Shown here: positions 51,052 through 59,575 of the stretch, piece after piece | Numbering within the stretch: the stretch's first letter is position 1 | How the letters are laid out: every line of letters begins with the position of its first letter | Source of the DNA: VXYL01 sp965208525 | Lineage (GTDB): Bacteria > Pseudomonadota > Gammaproteobacteria > Pseudomonadales > Azotimanducaceae | Assembly (NCBI GenBank): GCA_965208525.1 | Contig: OZ242340.1 | Span: 4,030,001-4,094,000, forward strand | Direction: 5' to 3' | Length of the DNA stretch: 64,000 nt | Made by a program: the position numbers and the translations under genes | Notes under the pieces: generated by a model | What the model was told of the DNA's origin: nothing | The model's input: the letters and a program-made list of their open reading frames with translations, nothing else | Database searches by the model: none

Positions 51052-54000
51052 ATGTGGCTGTCCGACACGTCGGTAAAGCGTCCGGTTTTCGCCACCGTCA
51101 TTAGCTTGACGCTGGTGGCGTTTGGCATCTTGAGCTTCAGCGCGCTGCCGCTCCGGGAGTATCCCGACATCACGCCGCCGGTGGTGTCCATCTCGACGAG
51201 CTATCCCGGCGCTTCGGCGGATGTGGTGGAGTCTCGCGTCACCACGGTGGTGGAGGACCAGATCAGCGGCATCGCCGGCATCAAGTCGATCCGGTCTTCG
51301 AGCCAGGACGGGCGTTCCTCCATCAACATCGAGTTTGACCTCGACCGCGACATCGACGGCGCCGCCAACGACGTGCGCGACCGGGTGGCGCGGGTGAACC
51401 GTTCGCTGCCGGAAGACGTGGACCCGCCGGAAGTTCGGAAGCAAGATTCGGACGCCCGGCCGGTGATGTACATCAACGTGGTGAGCGAGAACCTCTCGCG
51501 CATGGACCTCACCGACTACACCGAGCGCTACATCGCCGACCGCTTTGCCGTCATTCCCGGCGTTGCGAACGCGAGCGTGTTCGGCGCGCGGCCGGCCATG
51601 CGGGTGTGGATCGACCGGCTGGCGCTGGCGGCGCGCAACCTCACCGTCAACGACATCGAGGCGGCGCTCAGGCGCGAGAATCTGGAACTGCCGGCAGGGC
51701 GCATCGAGACCCTGAACCGCGAGCTCACCGTGCGCGTCGCCCGTGGCTTCGAGACCGAGCGCGACTTCCAGCAACTCGTCATCACGCGGGGCGACGACGG
51801 CCACCTCGTGCGCCTCGGCGAAGTGGCGCGGGTGGAGACGGCACCCCGCGACCACCGTGCCATCTATCGCGCCAACGGCTTGCCGACGGTGAGCATCGGC
51901 ATCATCAAGCAGTCCACGGCGAACACGCTCGAAACCTTGGAGCAGGTGAAGGAGGAGCTCAATCAGCTCAACGAGACCCTGCCCGAACACATCACGCTTT
52001 CCACCGGCTCGGACGACTCCGTGTTCATCCGCGAGGCCATCAACTCGGTCTATGCCACCATCGCCATCACCATCGTGCTGGTGAGCCTCGTCATCCTCGC
52101 CTTCCTTGGCTCGCTCCGGACGATGGTGATTCCGGCGGTGACCATTCCGGTGTGTCTCGTCTCCGCCTTCATCGCTCTCGCCGCATTCGGCTTTACGGTC
52201 AACCTCATCACGCTGCTGGCGCTGGTGCTCTCCATTGGCCTCGTGGTGGACGACGCCATCGTCGTGCTGGAGAACATCCACCGGCGCATCGAGGAAGGCG
52301 AGCCGCCGCTGCTCGCGGCCTACAACGGCTCGCGGCAGGTGGCGTTTGCCGTCATCGCCACCACGGCGGTGCTGGTGGCGGTATTCACGCCCATCATGTT
52401 CCTCACCGACAACATCGGCGTTATTTTTGGCGAACTGGCCGTCACCATCGCCGCGGCGGTGGTGTTCTCGAGCGTACTGGCGTTGTCGCTGACGCCGGCC
52501 ATGTGCGCCAAGCTCTTGCGCAAGTCCTCCGGCGAGAATTTCGTCACCCGGGGCATCGAGCGGGGCTTCGCGGCGCTCCGGCGCGGCTACACGGCCGTGC
52601 TGCGTGTGCTCATACGTCACAGTTGGGCGGCGGTTGTGGTTGCGGCGGCGACCTTGGGTGCGGCTTGGCTGCTGCTGCAGGAGGTGCCGCAGGAGTACGC
52701 GCCGGCGGAGGATCAGGGGGCATTCATGGCGATGTTCTCCGGGGCCGAGGGCATGGGCATCGAGCGCATGAAGCAGGAGGCGATGAAGCTTGAGATGCCG
52801 GCCATGCAGATGGTGCGCGAGGGCATTGCCGACGTGGTGGTGATGGCGGTGCCGGGCTGGGGCGGGAGTTCCTCCAACAGCGGCGTCATCATGGTGACGA
52901 TGGGGCCTTGGCAGGATCGCGACGTGACCACCGCCGAGGCGCAGGGGCGCATCAACAGACAGTGGCAGACGATCCCGGGCGTGCGCGCCTTCGCTTTCAT
53001 GCGTTCGGGACTGTCGCGGCGCGGCGGCGGCCAACCGGTGCAGTTCGTGCTCGGCGGACCGGACTACGAGACACTCGCCGACTGGCGCGACCAGATTCTG
53101 GACCGGGCGCGGGAGTTCCCGGGCCTCGTGCGTCTCGACAGCGACCTCAAGGAGACGCAGCCGCAAGCCATCGTGCGCATCGACAAGAACCGCGCGGCGG
53201 AGCTTGGCATCTCGGTGCAGAACATCGGCCGCACCCTCTCCACCATGATGAGCGAGCAGCGCATCACCACCTACGTGAAAGATGGCGAGGAGTACGACGT
53301 GATCCTGCAGGCGCAGGACGACCAGCGCGCCTCGGCGCAGGACCTCACCAACATCTACGTGCGCTCCGAACGCAGTGGTGAGTTGGTGCCGCTCGCGAAC
53401 CTGATCGAGGTGAACGAGCGCGCGGGGCCTGGCCGGCTAAACCGCTACAACCGCCTGCGCTCGGTGACGCTCTCGGCGAGCCTCGCACCCGGCGTGGCGC
53501 TCGGCGACGCCCTCGGCTTCCTTGAACAGGTGGTGCGCGAGTCGTTCCCGGACGAGGCGCAGATCGACTACCAGGGCGAGTCGCTTGAATACAAGGAAGC
53601 GAGCGGCAGCCTCGCGTTCACGGTGGGCATCGCGCTCCTCATCGTCTTCCTTGTGCTGGCGGCGCAGTTCGAGAGCTTCATCCATCCATTGGTGATTCTG
53701 GTGACAGTACCGCTCGCCATCAGCGGCGCGCTGCTCGGGCTCTTCCTCACCGACTCGACGCTCAACATCTACAGCCAGATCGGCATGGTGATGCTGATCG
53801 GCATCGCCGCCAAGAACGGGGTGCTGTTTGTCGAGTTCATCAACCAGATGCGCGATCAGGGCTATGACTTCGAAGACGCCATCGTCTATGCCTCGGGCAT
53901 CCGCCTGCGGCCGGTCATCATGACGACCATCTCGACGGTCATGGGCTCGATCCCGTTGATCCTCGCCACCGGCGCCGGATCGGAAAGCCGCACGGTGCTC

Positions 54001-54162
54001 GGCATCGTGGTCTTCTCGGGAGTCTCCCTCGCCACCTTCCTGACACTGTTCGTCGTGCCGAGCTTCTACGCCCTCCTGGCGCGCCGCAGCGGCTCTCCCC
54101 AGACCGTGGCCCGCGCCCTGGAACGCCTGATGTCGGCTACGCGACGCGAAGCCACGCAGTAG
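51052..54162 (+). CDS. RND (HAE1 family) efflux pump
   Basis: 1036 residues, the standard length of an AcrB-type transporter with twelve membrane helices and two large periplasmic loops. GLVVDDAIVVLENIHRR carries the two intramembrane Asp residues of the proton relay and GIAAKNGVLFVEF the Lys. LRPVIMTTISTVMGSIPL is a late conserved block. It exports drugs, detergents or metabolites using the proton gradient. It is directly downstream of its adaptor in one operon. No TolC-like gene is present in the window. Confidence 0.94.
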   Translation: MWLSDTSVKRPVFATVISLTLVAFGILSFSALPLREYPDITPPVVSISTSYPGASADVVESRVTTVVEDQISGIAGIKSIRSSSQDGRSSINIEFDLDRDIDGAANDVRDRVARVNRSLPEDVDPPEVRKQDSDARPVMYINVVSENLSRMDLTDYTERYIADRFAVIPGVANASVFGARPAMRVWIDRLALAARNLTVNDIEAALRRENLELPAGRIETLNRELTVRVARGFETERDFQQLVITRGDDGHLVRLGEVARVETAPRDHRAIYRANGLPTVSIGIIKQSTANTLETLEQVKEELNQLNETLPEHITLSTGSDDSVFIREAINSVYATIAITIVLVSLVILAFLGSLRTMVIPAVTIPVCLVSAFIALAAFGFTVNLITLLALVLSIGLVVDDAIVVLENIHRRIEEGEPPLLAAYNGSRQVAFAVIATTAVLVAVFTPIMFLTDNIGVIFGELAVTIAAAVVFSSVLALSLTPAMCAKLLRKSSGENFVTRGIERGFAALRRGYTAVLRVLIRHSWAAVVVAAATLGAAWLLLQEVPQEYAPAEDQGAFMAMFSGAEGMGIERMKQEAMKLEMPAMQMVREGIADVVVMAVPGWGGSSSNSGVIMVTMGPWQDRDVTTAEAQGRINRQWQTIPGVRAFAFMRSGLSRRGGGQPVQFVLGGPDYETLADWRDQILDRAREFPGLVRLDSDLKETQPQAIVRIDKNRAAELGISVQNIGRTLSTMMSEQRITTYVKDGEEYDVILQAQDDQRASAQDLTNIYVRSERSGELVPLANLIEVNERAGPGRLNRYNRLRSVTLSASLAPGVALGDALGFLEQVVRESFPDEAQIDYQGESLEYKEASGSLAFTVGIALLIVFLVLAAQFESFIHPLVILVTVPLAISGALLGLFLTDSTLNIYSQIGMVMLIGIAAKNGVLFVEFINQMRDQGYDFEDAIVYASGIRLRPVIMTTISTVMGSIPLILATGAGSESRTVLGIVVFSGVSLATFLTLFVVPSFYALLARRSGSPQTVARALERLMSATRREATQ

Positions 54163-54427
54163 CCTCCGGTCGGGTTCCCTTCGGGCGTCAGCACTGCTGG
54201 CCGGCGCCGGCCGCGACCGGTTCGGGTCGTGGCTGACCGCGTTCGCCACATCGCGCGCACCTGCTTCAGGGTACCCCGAGTTTCACCAAGCCAAGGGCCC
54301 GCACAGGTGCATCTTTCGTCATGTGTACTGTGAGAGATCTCCCACGGCGCACGCCGTTTACTCCCCGTTCACCCTGGCAGGCGCGTACCCCTCCCCGAGC
54401 GGCTCATTGCAACCGCTTCGTCAGAAG

Positions 54428-57337
54428 CTATTGCGTGTTGGCGCTGGCTTGGCGGCGCTTTACCTCCCGCGGATCGTTTGCGGCTCGGCGCGGGCTTACC
54501 TGAGGTTCGACGGCCGGCGGGGACGCTTCTGCGTCCGCTGGCGGAGTCGCGCTTGCCTCTGCCTCCGGGTGCGGCGGCGGTGGCGACTCTGGCTCTGCCG
54601 GTGCTGCTTGCGTCGGCATGTCCGCGTCCACATGCTCCTCCCGGGCTGACGCTTGCTCGTCTGGCTGCGGCTGAGCGACCGGCCCGTCGGGGCTCGGCTT
54701 CGGTGGCGTCTGGGTCGCTACCGGCTCGGTGGGCTCGGGCGCCGCTTCGGCCTTGGAGACGGGTTCAGGCATGCTCCGGGCTGCATCCTGCTTCTCCTCT
54801 GCGGCTGCGGCCTCAGCGGTCGTGGACCCGCTGCCTGCCTGAGGCTCGGGTCTTGCTCGTTTGGCGCGGGGGTCGTTGCTGGCGCGAGCACGCGGGGGAG
54901 CTGCGGCCGGAGGCTTGGGTTCCGCCACTGCCTCCGTCGCCTGGGTTGCGGCGGGTTGCGTTTCGGCTCGCTCTTCGGTGGCTTGGACGTCCTGTGGCGT
55001 GGCTGCCGGTTCCGGAGCCTCAGTGGCCTGCCGCTGCATGTCGGTCGCCGGTGCCACCGTGTCCGCGTCCTTCCCTACGGTGGAGCGATCTCTACGCGGC
55101 CGGCGACGGCTTTGCGCCACGTCGGGAGCGTCGCGGTTCGAGTCCGCGCGGCGCGATTCGCGCTCCGGGGTGTCCGTGCTGGTCGGTGCCTCGGCAGCGG
55201 CGCCGGCGCGCGTCTCTTCGCTCCGGCGGCGACCGCCGCGGCGACGCCTGCCGCCGGAATCCCGGGCTTCGTCCTGGGCTTCACGGGCAACGTCGCCACG
55301 GGGAGAGTCGGTACGCGTGTCGCGTGCGCTGCGAGCACAGGAAGTCCCGCCTTCGCTCCGCGTGGTCTCGCGGCCTTCGCCACGGGCATCGCGCCCGGAA
55401 CCGTCGCGCTGGCGACGACTTCGGCCTTGCCCTTCGCCGCGCGCCGCGTTGCCGCGCCCATTGCGGCTTTCGCTGGCCCTGCGGTCGGTCTGACCGCCCT
55501 GCCTGCGCGGACTCCGGCGGCTATCGCCGGAGTCGCGGCGCCGGCGCTCTTGCGCGGGACGGGCCTCCTGACGCCTCGGCGCCGGTGCTTGGGCGGCTGT
55601 CGATTCACCGAAAAGATTGCGGATGAAGCCCATGAGTCCAGGCTTGTCCTCGCCCGCCGTCGATGCAGCCGGTGGCTTGGTCGCCGGTGGCGCTGGCGTC
55701 GCGCTCACCGGCGAGACCGGTGCGACGCGTGCCGGCGCCGCCGGTGCTGCCCGCGACGGCCGCGAGTCGCGCACCGGCATGTCCGTCTCGACATGCACCT
55801 CCGCCAGTTCATAGCTGAGGACGTTCGCTTCCGCCTCCGCGTTGTCCTCGCGGATGCGCTGGATGTCGTAGTGCGGCGTCTCAAGGTGCGCCGCCGGCAC
55901 GACCACGACGTGGGTATCCGTGCGGGTCTCGATTTCGGCAACCTCGCGCCGCTTCTCATTCAGGAGGTAGGCCGCAGTATTGGTGGGCACCATTGCCCGG
56001 ACGATGGAACTGCGCTCCTTCAGGCACTCTTCCTCCACCACCCTGAGGATGGTGAGCGCCAGCGAGCGGATGTCGCGAATGCGGCCCTGGCCATTGCAGC
56101 GGGGGCAGACTTCGGTGGTGAGTTCGTCGAGCGAAGGACGGATACGCTGGCGTGACATTTCCATGAGGCCGAAGCGGGAGATGCGCCCCACCTGCACCCG
56201 CGCCCGGTCGGCTTCGAGCGCCTCGCGCATCTTCGCTTCCACGGCGCGTTGGCTGCGGGGTGCCACCATGTCGATGAAGTCGATGACGATGAGGCCACCG
56301 ACGTCGCGGAGCCGAAGCTGGCGCGCGACTTCCTCGGCGGCCTCGAGATTGATGTTGAGCGCCGTCTCTTCGATGTCTGCGCCCTTGGTGGCGCGGGCCG
56401 AGTTGATGTCGATGGACACCAGCGCCTCGGTGGGGTCGATGACCACGGAGGCACCGGAGGACAGCCGCACCTCGCGCTGGAAGGCGGTCTCGATCTGGCT
56501 CTCGATCTGGTAGCGACTGAACAGCGGCACCGCATCGTTGTAGCGCTTGATGCGGCCGAGGAGGTTCGGCATCACCTGTTCGGTGAAGTCCCGCGCCTCG
56601 TCATAGGCATCTTCGTCGTCGATCAGCACTTCGCCCACGTCCTGACGCAGGCAGTCGCGAAGGGCGCGGACGATGACGGTGTTTTCCTGATACAAGAGCG
56701 CTGGGCCGCGCCGCTTGCCGGCCTCGTTGATGGCGTCGTTCAGTTGCAGCAGGTAGTCGAGGTCTGCTTGCAGCTCCTCGGCACTGCGGCCGATGCCGGC
56801 GGTGCGGATGATCACGCCCATGTCCTCGGGGATGTTGAGGCCCGACAGGCTCTGCCGCAGCGCCTCGCGCTCCTCGCCCTCGATGCGGCGCGAAATGCCC
56901 CCGGCGCGGGGGTTGTTCGGCATCAGCACGAGATAGCGGGCGGCGAGGCTGGGGAAGGTCGTGAGGGCGGCGCCCTTGTTGCCGCGTTCCTCCTTCTCGA
57001 CCTGGACGATCAGTTCCTGGCCCACGCTTACCGCATCGGCAATGGCCGGGCGACCATTGCGGCCATCGTCACGCTCCTGGCCACCCCTCCTGCCGCCACC
57101 GCGATGGTAACTGCGGGCGATTTCCTTGAACGGAAGGAAGCCGTGGCGCTCGCCGCCGAAGTCGACGAAGGCGGCTTCGAGGCTCGGTTCGACGCGGGTG
57201 ATGCGTCCCTTGTAGATGTTTCCCTTCTTCTGTTCGAGGGAGTGGTTCTCGATGTCGAGGTCGTAGAGCTTCTGCCCATCGACCATGGCAACGCGCACCT
57301 CTTCGGGCTGCGTCGCGTTCACAAGCATGCGTTTCAT
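54428..57337 (-). CDS. rne: Ribonuclease E
   Basis: 969 residues. The S1 domain (GNIYKGRITRVEPSLEAAF) at about 39-120 is followed by the DNase I-like catalytic part, with Asp310 (VSIDINSARATKG) and Asp353 (IVIDFIDM) as magnesium ligands and the zinc link CPRCNGQG at 411-418. After the catalytic half, GLMGFIRNLFGE (567-578) is an amphipathic membrane-targeting helix. The rest is a disordered Arg-, Pro- and Ala-rich scaffold with two NDPR motifs (ASNDPRAKR and AANDPREVKR), as in other gammaproteobacterial RNase E. It initiates mRNA decay and rRNA and tRNA processing at the inner membrane. It is divergent from rluC, as in Enterobacteria and Pseudomonas. Confidence 0.95.
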   Translation of the reverse strand: MKRMLVNATQPEEVRVAMVDGQKLYDLDIENHSLEQKKGNIYKGRITRVEPSLEAAFVDFGGERHGFLPFKEIARSYHRGGGRRGGQERDDGRNGRPAIADAVSVGQELIVQVEKEERGNKGAALTTFPSLAARYLVLMPNNPRAGGISRRIEGEEREALRQSLSGLNIPEDMGVIIRTAGIGRSAEELQADLDYLLQLNDAINEAGKRRGPALLYQENTVIVRALRDCLRQDVGEVLIDDEDAYDEARDFTEQVMPNLLGRIKRYNDAVPLFSRYQIESQIETAFQREVRLSSGASVVIDPTEALVSIDINSARATKGADIEETALNINLEAAEEVARQLRLRDVGGLIVIDFIDMVAPRSQRAVEAKMREALEADRARVQVGRISRFGLMEMSRQRIRPSLDELTTEVCPRCNGQGRIRDIRSLALTILRVVEEECLKERSSIVRAMVPTNTAAYLLNEKRREVAEIETRTDTHVVVVPAAHLETPHYDIQRIREDNAEAEANVLSYELAEVHVETDMPVRDSRPSRAAPAAPARVAPVSPVSATPAPPATKPPAASTAGEDKPGLMGFIRNLFGESTAAQAPAPRRQEARPAQERRRRDSGDSRRSPRRQGGQTDRRASESRNGRGNAARGEGQGRSRRQRDGSGRDARGEGRETTRSEGGTSCARSARDTRTDSPRGDVAREAQDEARDSGGRRRRGGRRRSEETRAGAAAEAPTSTDTPERESRRADSNRDAPDVAQSRRRPRRDRSTVGKDADTVAPATDMQRQATEAPEPAATPQDVQATEERAETQPAATQATEAVAEPKPPAAAPPRARASNDPRAKRARPEPQAGSGSTTAEAAAAEEKQDAARSMPEPVSKAEAAPEPTEPVATQTPPKPSPDGPVAQPQPDEQASAREEHVDADMPTQAAPAEPESPPPPHPEAEASATPPADAEASPPAVEPQVSPRRAANDPREVKRRQASANTQ

Positions 57338-57899
57338 GTGGCGTATCCGTTTGCGGACGCCGACACGCGAGATTCGTCAGATCAGGGTGCGTACGCGCGC
57401 CCCATGGAGCGCGTAGGCAGTTCGCTTCGCGAACTGCTTGGCGTCGTGCTCGTTGTTCGGCCCTGGCGAGCGCGCGTCGGGCTCGCTTTTCGGCAAGGTA
57501 CGAAAGGCAACGTTCCCGGGCTCACCTGGGGCGTGAAGCTTGGTGACAAGAGCATGAAGACCCAAAGTGCCGACTGCCGCCCAAGACGGGCAGGCACCAG
57601 CCAAGCAGGCACGCCCCTCAAGGCCGTGCGTGCGGTGTTCTTTCCTAACGGTTCGCGTGTCGTTGACGTCAATCGAAAATGTGGTCGGCAGCCGGTTGGG
57701 GCTGCCCCGTTTCTTCTGCCGGCCGTGTGCTTCGCCGGTTTCAGCATCGGAAGGGCGGGGGCTTGCCCCCAGGTTGGGTTGCCGCGCATTGGTCAAGCGG
57801 CGCATCCCTCCGACGGGGGCGCACTATAGCAGCCCTTGACGGACGGTGACAAACTTCGTTTTCGCCATCCAATGGCGCCAAGTCAGGAGGCCATGTTAG
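57338..57899. other. Divergent rne-rluC gap with a family C repeat
   Basis: 562 bp separate rne from rluC. RNase E genes in this class have long 5' leaders through which the enzyme controls its own mRNA. This gap is long enough to hold one on the minus strand. It contains a family C unit (57395-57439) about 60 bp before the rne start and a degenerate family A unit near 57755-57773. No gene was found; open frames across it lack any domain. Confidence 0.5.
57395..57439 (+). repeat. Family C double stem-loop repeat in the rne leader
   Basis: GCGCGCCCCATGGAGCGCG forms the first stem-loop and GCAGTTCGCTTCGCGAACTG the second. It would be transcribed within the 5' leader of rne. Confidence 0.75.
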
Positions 57900-58796
57900 G
57901 TGCGCGCCAAGCCGGTGCAGGTCGTAGAGGTTGGGGAGGCTGCCGGGCAGCGTCTCGACAACTTCCTCATCGCCCGCCTGAAGGGGGTGCCGAAAAGCCG
58001 CATCTACCGCATGGTGCGTGGCGGCGAGGTGCGCGTGAACGGCGGTCGGGCCAAGGCGGGACAACGCCTCGCGGCAGCCGATCGCGTACGAATCCCACCC
58101 CACACCGGCGCGGATGCTAGCGAACCGCCCTCCGCCGACGGCCTTGCCGTCCAGGTTCTCCATGCACTCCTCCACGAGGATGAAGATCTCATCGTCGTCG
58201 ACAAGCCGAGCGGCATCGCTGTGCATGGAGGCAGCGGGGTGCGCGCCGGACTCGTCGAGACCTTGCGGGCGAGGGAGCCGACGGGCTGGCTGGAACTGGC
58301 GCATCGGATCGACCGAGACACATCCGGCGTGCTCGTGCTGGCGAAGAACCGGCGGACATTGCTGGCGTGGCACGAGGCGTTCCGTGCCGGCCGGGTGCGC
58401 AAGCGCTATGACGCCGTCGTCGAGGGCGAGTGGCCGACGACCTTGCGCACCGTGCGTTCGCCACTCAGGCGCTTGACGCTTGCTGGCGGCGAACGGCGGA
58501 TGCGCGTTGCGGCGGATGGACAGTCGGCGAGGACCGACTTCGAGGTGGTCGCGAGGAGCAAGGAGGCGACGCACGTGCGCGCATTCCCGAAGACAGGCCG
58601 CACGCATCAGATTCGCGTGCACGCCGCGTCAAGCGGCCATCCCATCCTGGGCGATGACAAGTACGCTCGCGGCAAGGCCCGGAGCGGCCGCCTACTCCTG
58701 CACGCAAGCCGCCTGCGCGTGGAGATTGATGGCATCGCATTGGACTTCCGCGCTCCCTTGCCGGCAGCATTCGGTGACTTCGCCGCGGCTTCATAG
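57900..58796 (+). CDS. rluC: 23S rRNA pseudouridine synthase RluC
   Basis: 298 residues. An N-terminal S4 domain (RLDNFLIARLKGVPKSRIYR, then GEVRVNGGRAKAGQRL) is followed by the RluA-type catalytic domain, with ELAHRIDRDTSGVLVLAK holding the nucleophilic Asp and KTGRTHQIRVH the C-terminal motif. It converts uridines in 23S rRNA to pseudouridine, at positions 955, 2504 and 2580 in E. coli. The start is a GTG at 57900 with CAGGAGG nine bases upstream; the nearby ATG is out of frame. Divergence from rne supports RluC rather than RluD or RluA. Confidence 0.92.
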   Translation: MRAKPVQVVEVGEAAGQRLDNFLIARLKGVPKSRIYRMVRGGEVRVNGGRAKAGQRLAAADRVRIPPHTGADASEPPSADGLAVQVLHALLHEDEDLIVVDKPSGIAVHGGSGVRAGLVETLRAREPTGWLELAHRIDRDTSGVLVLAKNRRTLLAWHEAFRAGRVRKRYDAVVEGEWPTTLRTVRSPLRRLTLAGGERRMRVAADGQSARTDFEVVARSKEATHVRAFPKTGRTHQIRVHAASSGHPILGDDKYARGKARSGRLLLHASRLRVEIDGIALDFRAPLPAAFGDFAAAS

Positions 58797-58887
58797 GCGC
58801 GATGCATCACTCGACAGGCCGCGACCTTGGTGGCGACACCCCGGATTGACCGGCCGCGTCCCAGGCGAGGTCGGGAAGGTGCTGAGG

Positions 58888-59553
58888 TCAGAGCTTGCCG
58901 ACGCGGTAGGTTACGGTGAATCCGGTCTGGCGCCAGCTCAGCCACGTCAGCACGGGGTAGAAGAGCAGGGCCGAGGCGACATGCCACTCGGCCACGTTGC
59001 GCAGCGCCACAGGGGCGCCAGCCAGGTTGACGAGGGTGCCGAGGATGAGCCCTTCGAGCAGCATCGCCGCCAGCAGTGCGGTGGTGATGCGCGAGACGAC
59101 CGAACGGGGCATCAGTGCCTGCATCCGCTGCGCAAGCATGGCTTCGGCGAGGTAGGTCAGGCCGAAGAAGATCACCGTCCCGTAGCGGCGCAACGCTCGG
59201 TAGGTGTCGCCGTCGGAACCCAAAAATGTCGCGTACACCACCAGCGCCATAGCGCCGACGACACCGGCGGCAACCATGCACCGCCGCCACCCGACGCGGG
59301 AGTCGCCGGCCGCACGCAACCATGCCCCACACAAGACCCAGTAGCCGGCCAGCAACGCCGCCGCTGGAAGGATCGTTGCCTTGAAGACAAAGTAGGCAGC
59401 GCCGTAGCGTCCGCTGGCGCTCACAGTGGTGCAGCCGCTGAGGTGGGGAAAGCACTCGGGGATGTGCCCGCCGCTCGTGGAGAGGACGTAGGCCAGGATC
59501 ACGCCGCCCCACGAAAGCAGCCACACCAGCACGGGAATCAAGCGCAAGTCCAC
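58888..59553 (-). CDS. Six-helix membrane protein, Frag1/DRAM-like
   Basis: 221 residues with about six membrane helices. After the first helix comes a periplasmic Cys-containing segment, HIPECFPHLSGCTTVSASGR, then a Trp- and Leu-rich core and a last helix ending WLSWRQTGFTVTYRVGKL. The Cys-Pro-His-Leu-Ser-Gly-Cys loop before helix 2 recalls the Frag1/DRAM/Sfk1 group. Function unknown. The start is a GTG at 59553, 22 bp from the divergent Omp85 gene, so the two share a very short promoter region. Confidence 0.65.
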   Translation of the reverse strand: MDLRLIPVLVWLLSWGGVILAYVLSTSGGHIPECFPHLSGCTTVSASGRYGAAYFVFKATILPAAALLAGYWVLCGAWLRAAGDSRVGWRRCMVAAGVVGAMALVVYATFLGSDGDTYRALRRYGTVIFFGLTYLAEAMLAQRMQALMPRSVVSRITTALLAAMLLEGLILGTLVNLAGAPVALRNVAEWHVASALLFYPVLTWLSWRQTGFTVTYRVGKL

Positions 59554-59575
59554 GCGTCGAAACTACCATAGGCGG

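Noticed and set aside
54653..56155. A 500-codon plus-strand open frame opposite rne
   Set aside because: It is the antisense shadow of the Arg/Pro/Ala-rich tail of RNase E.
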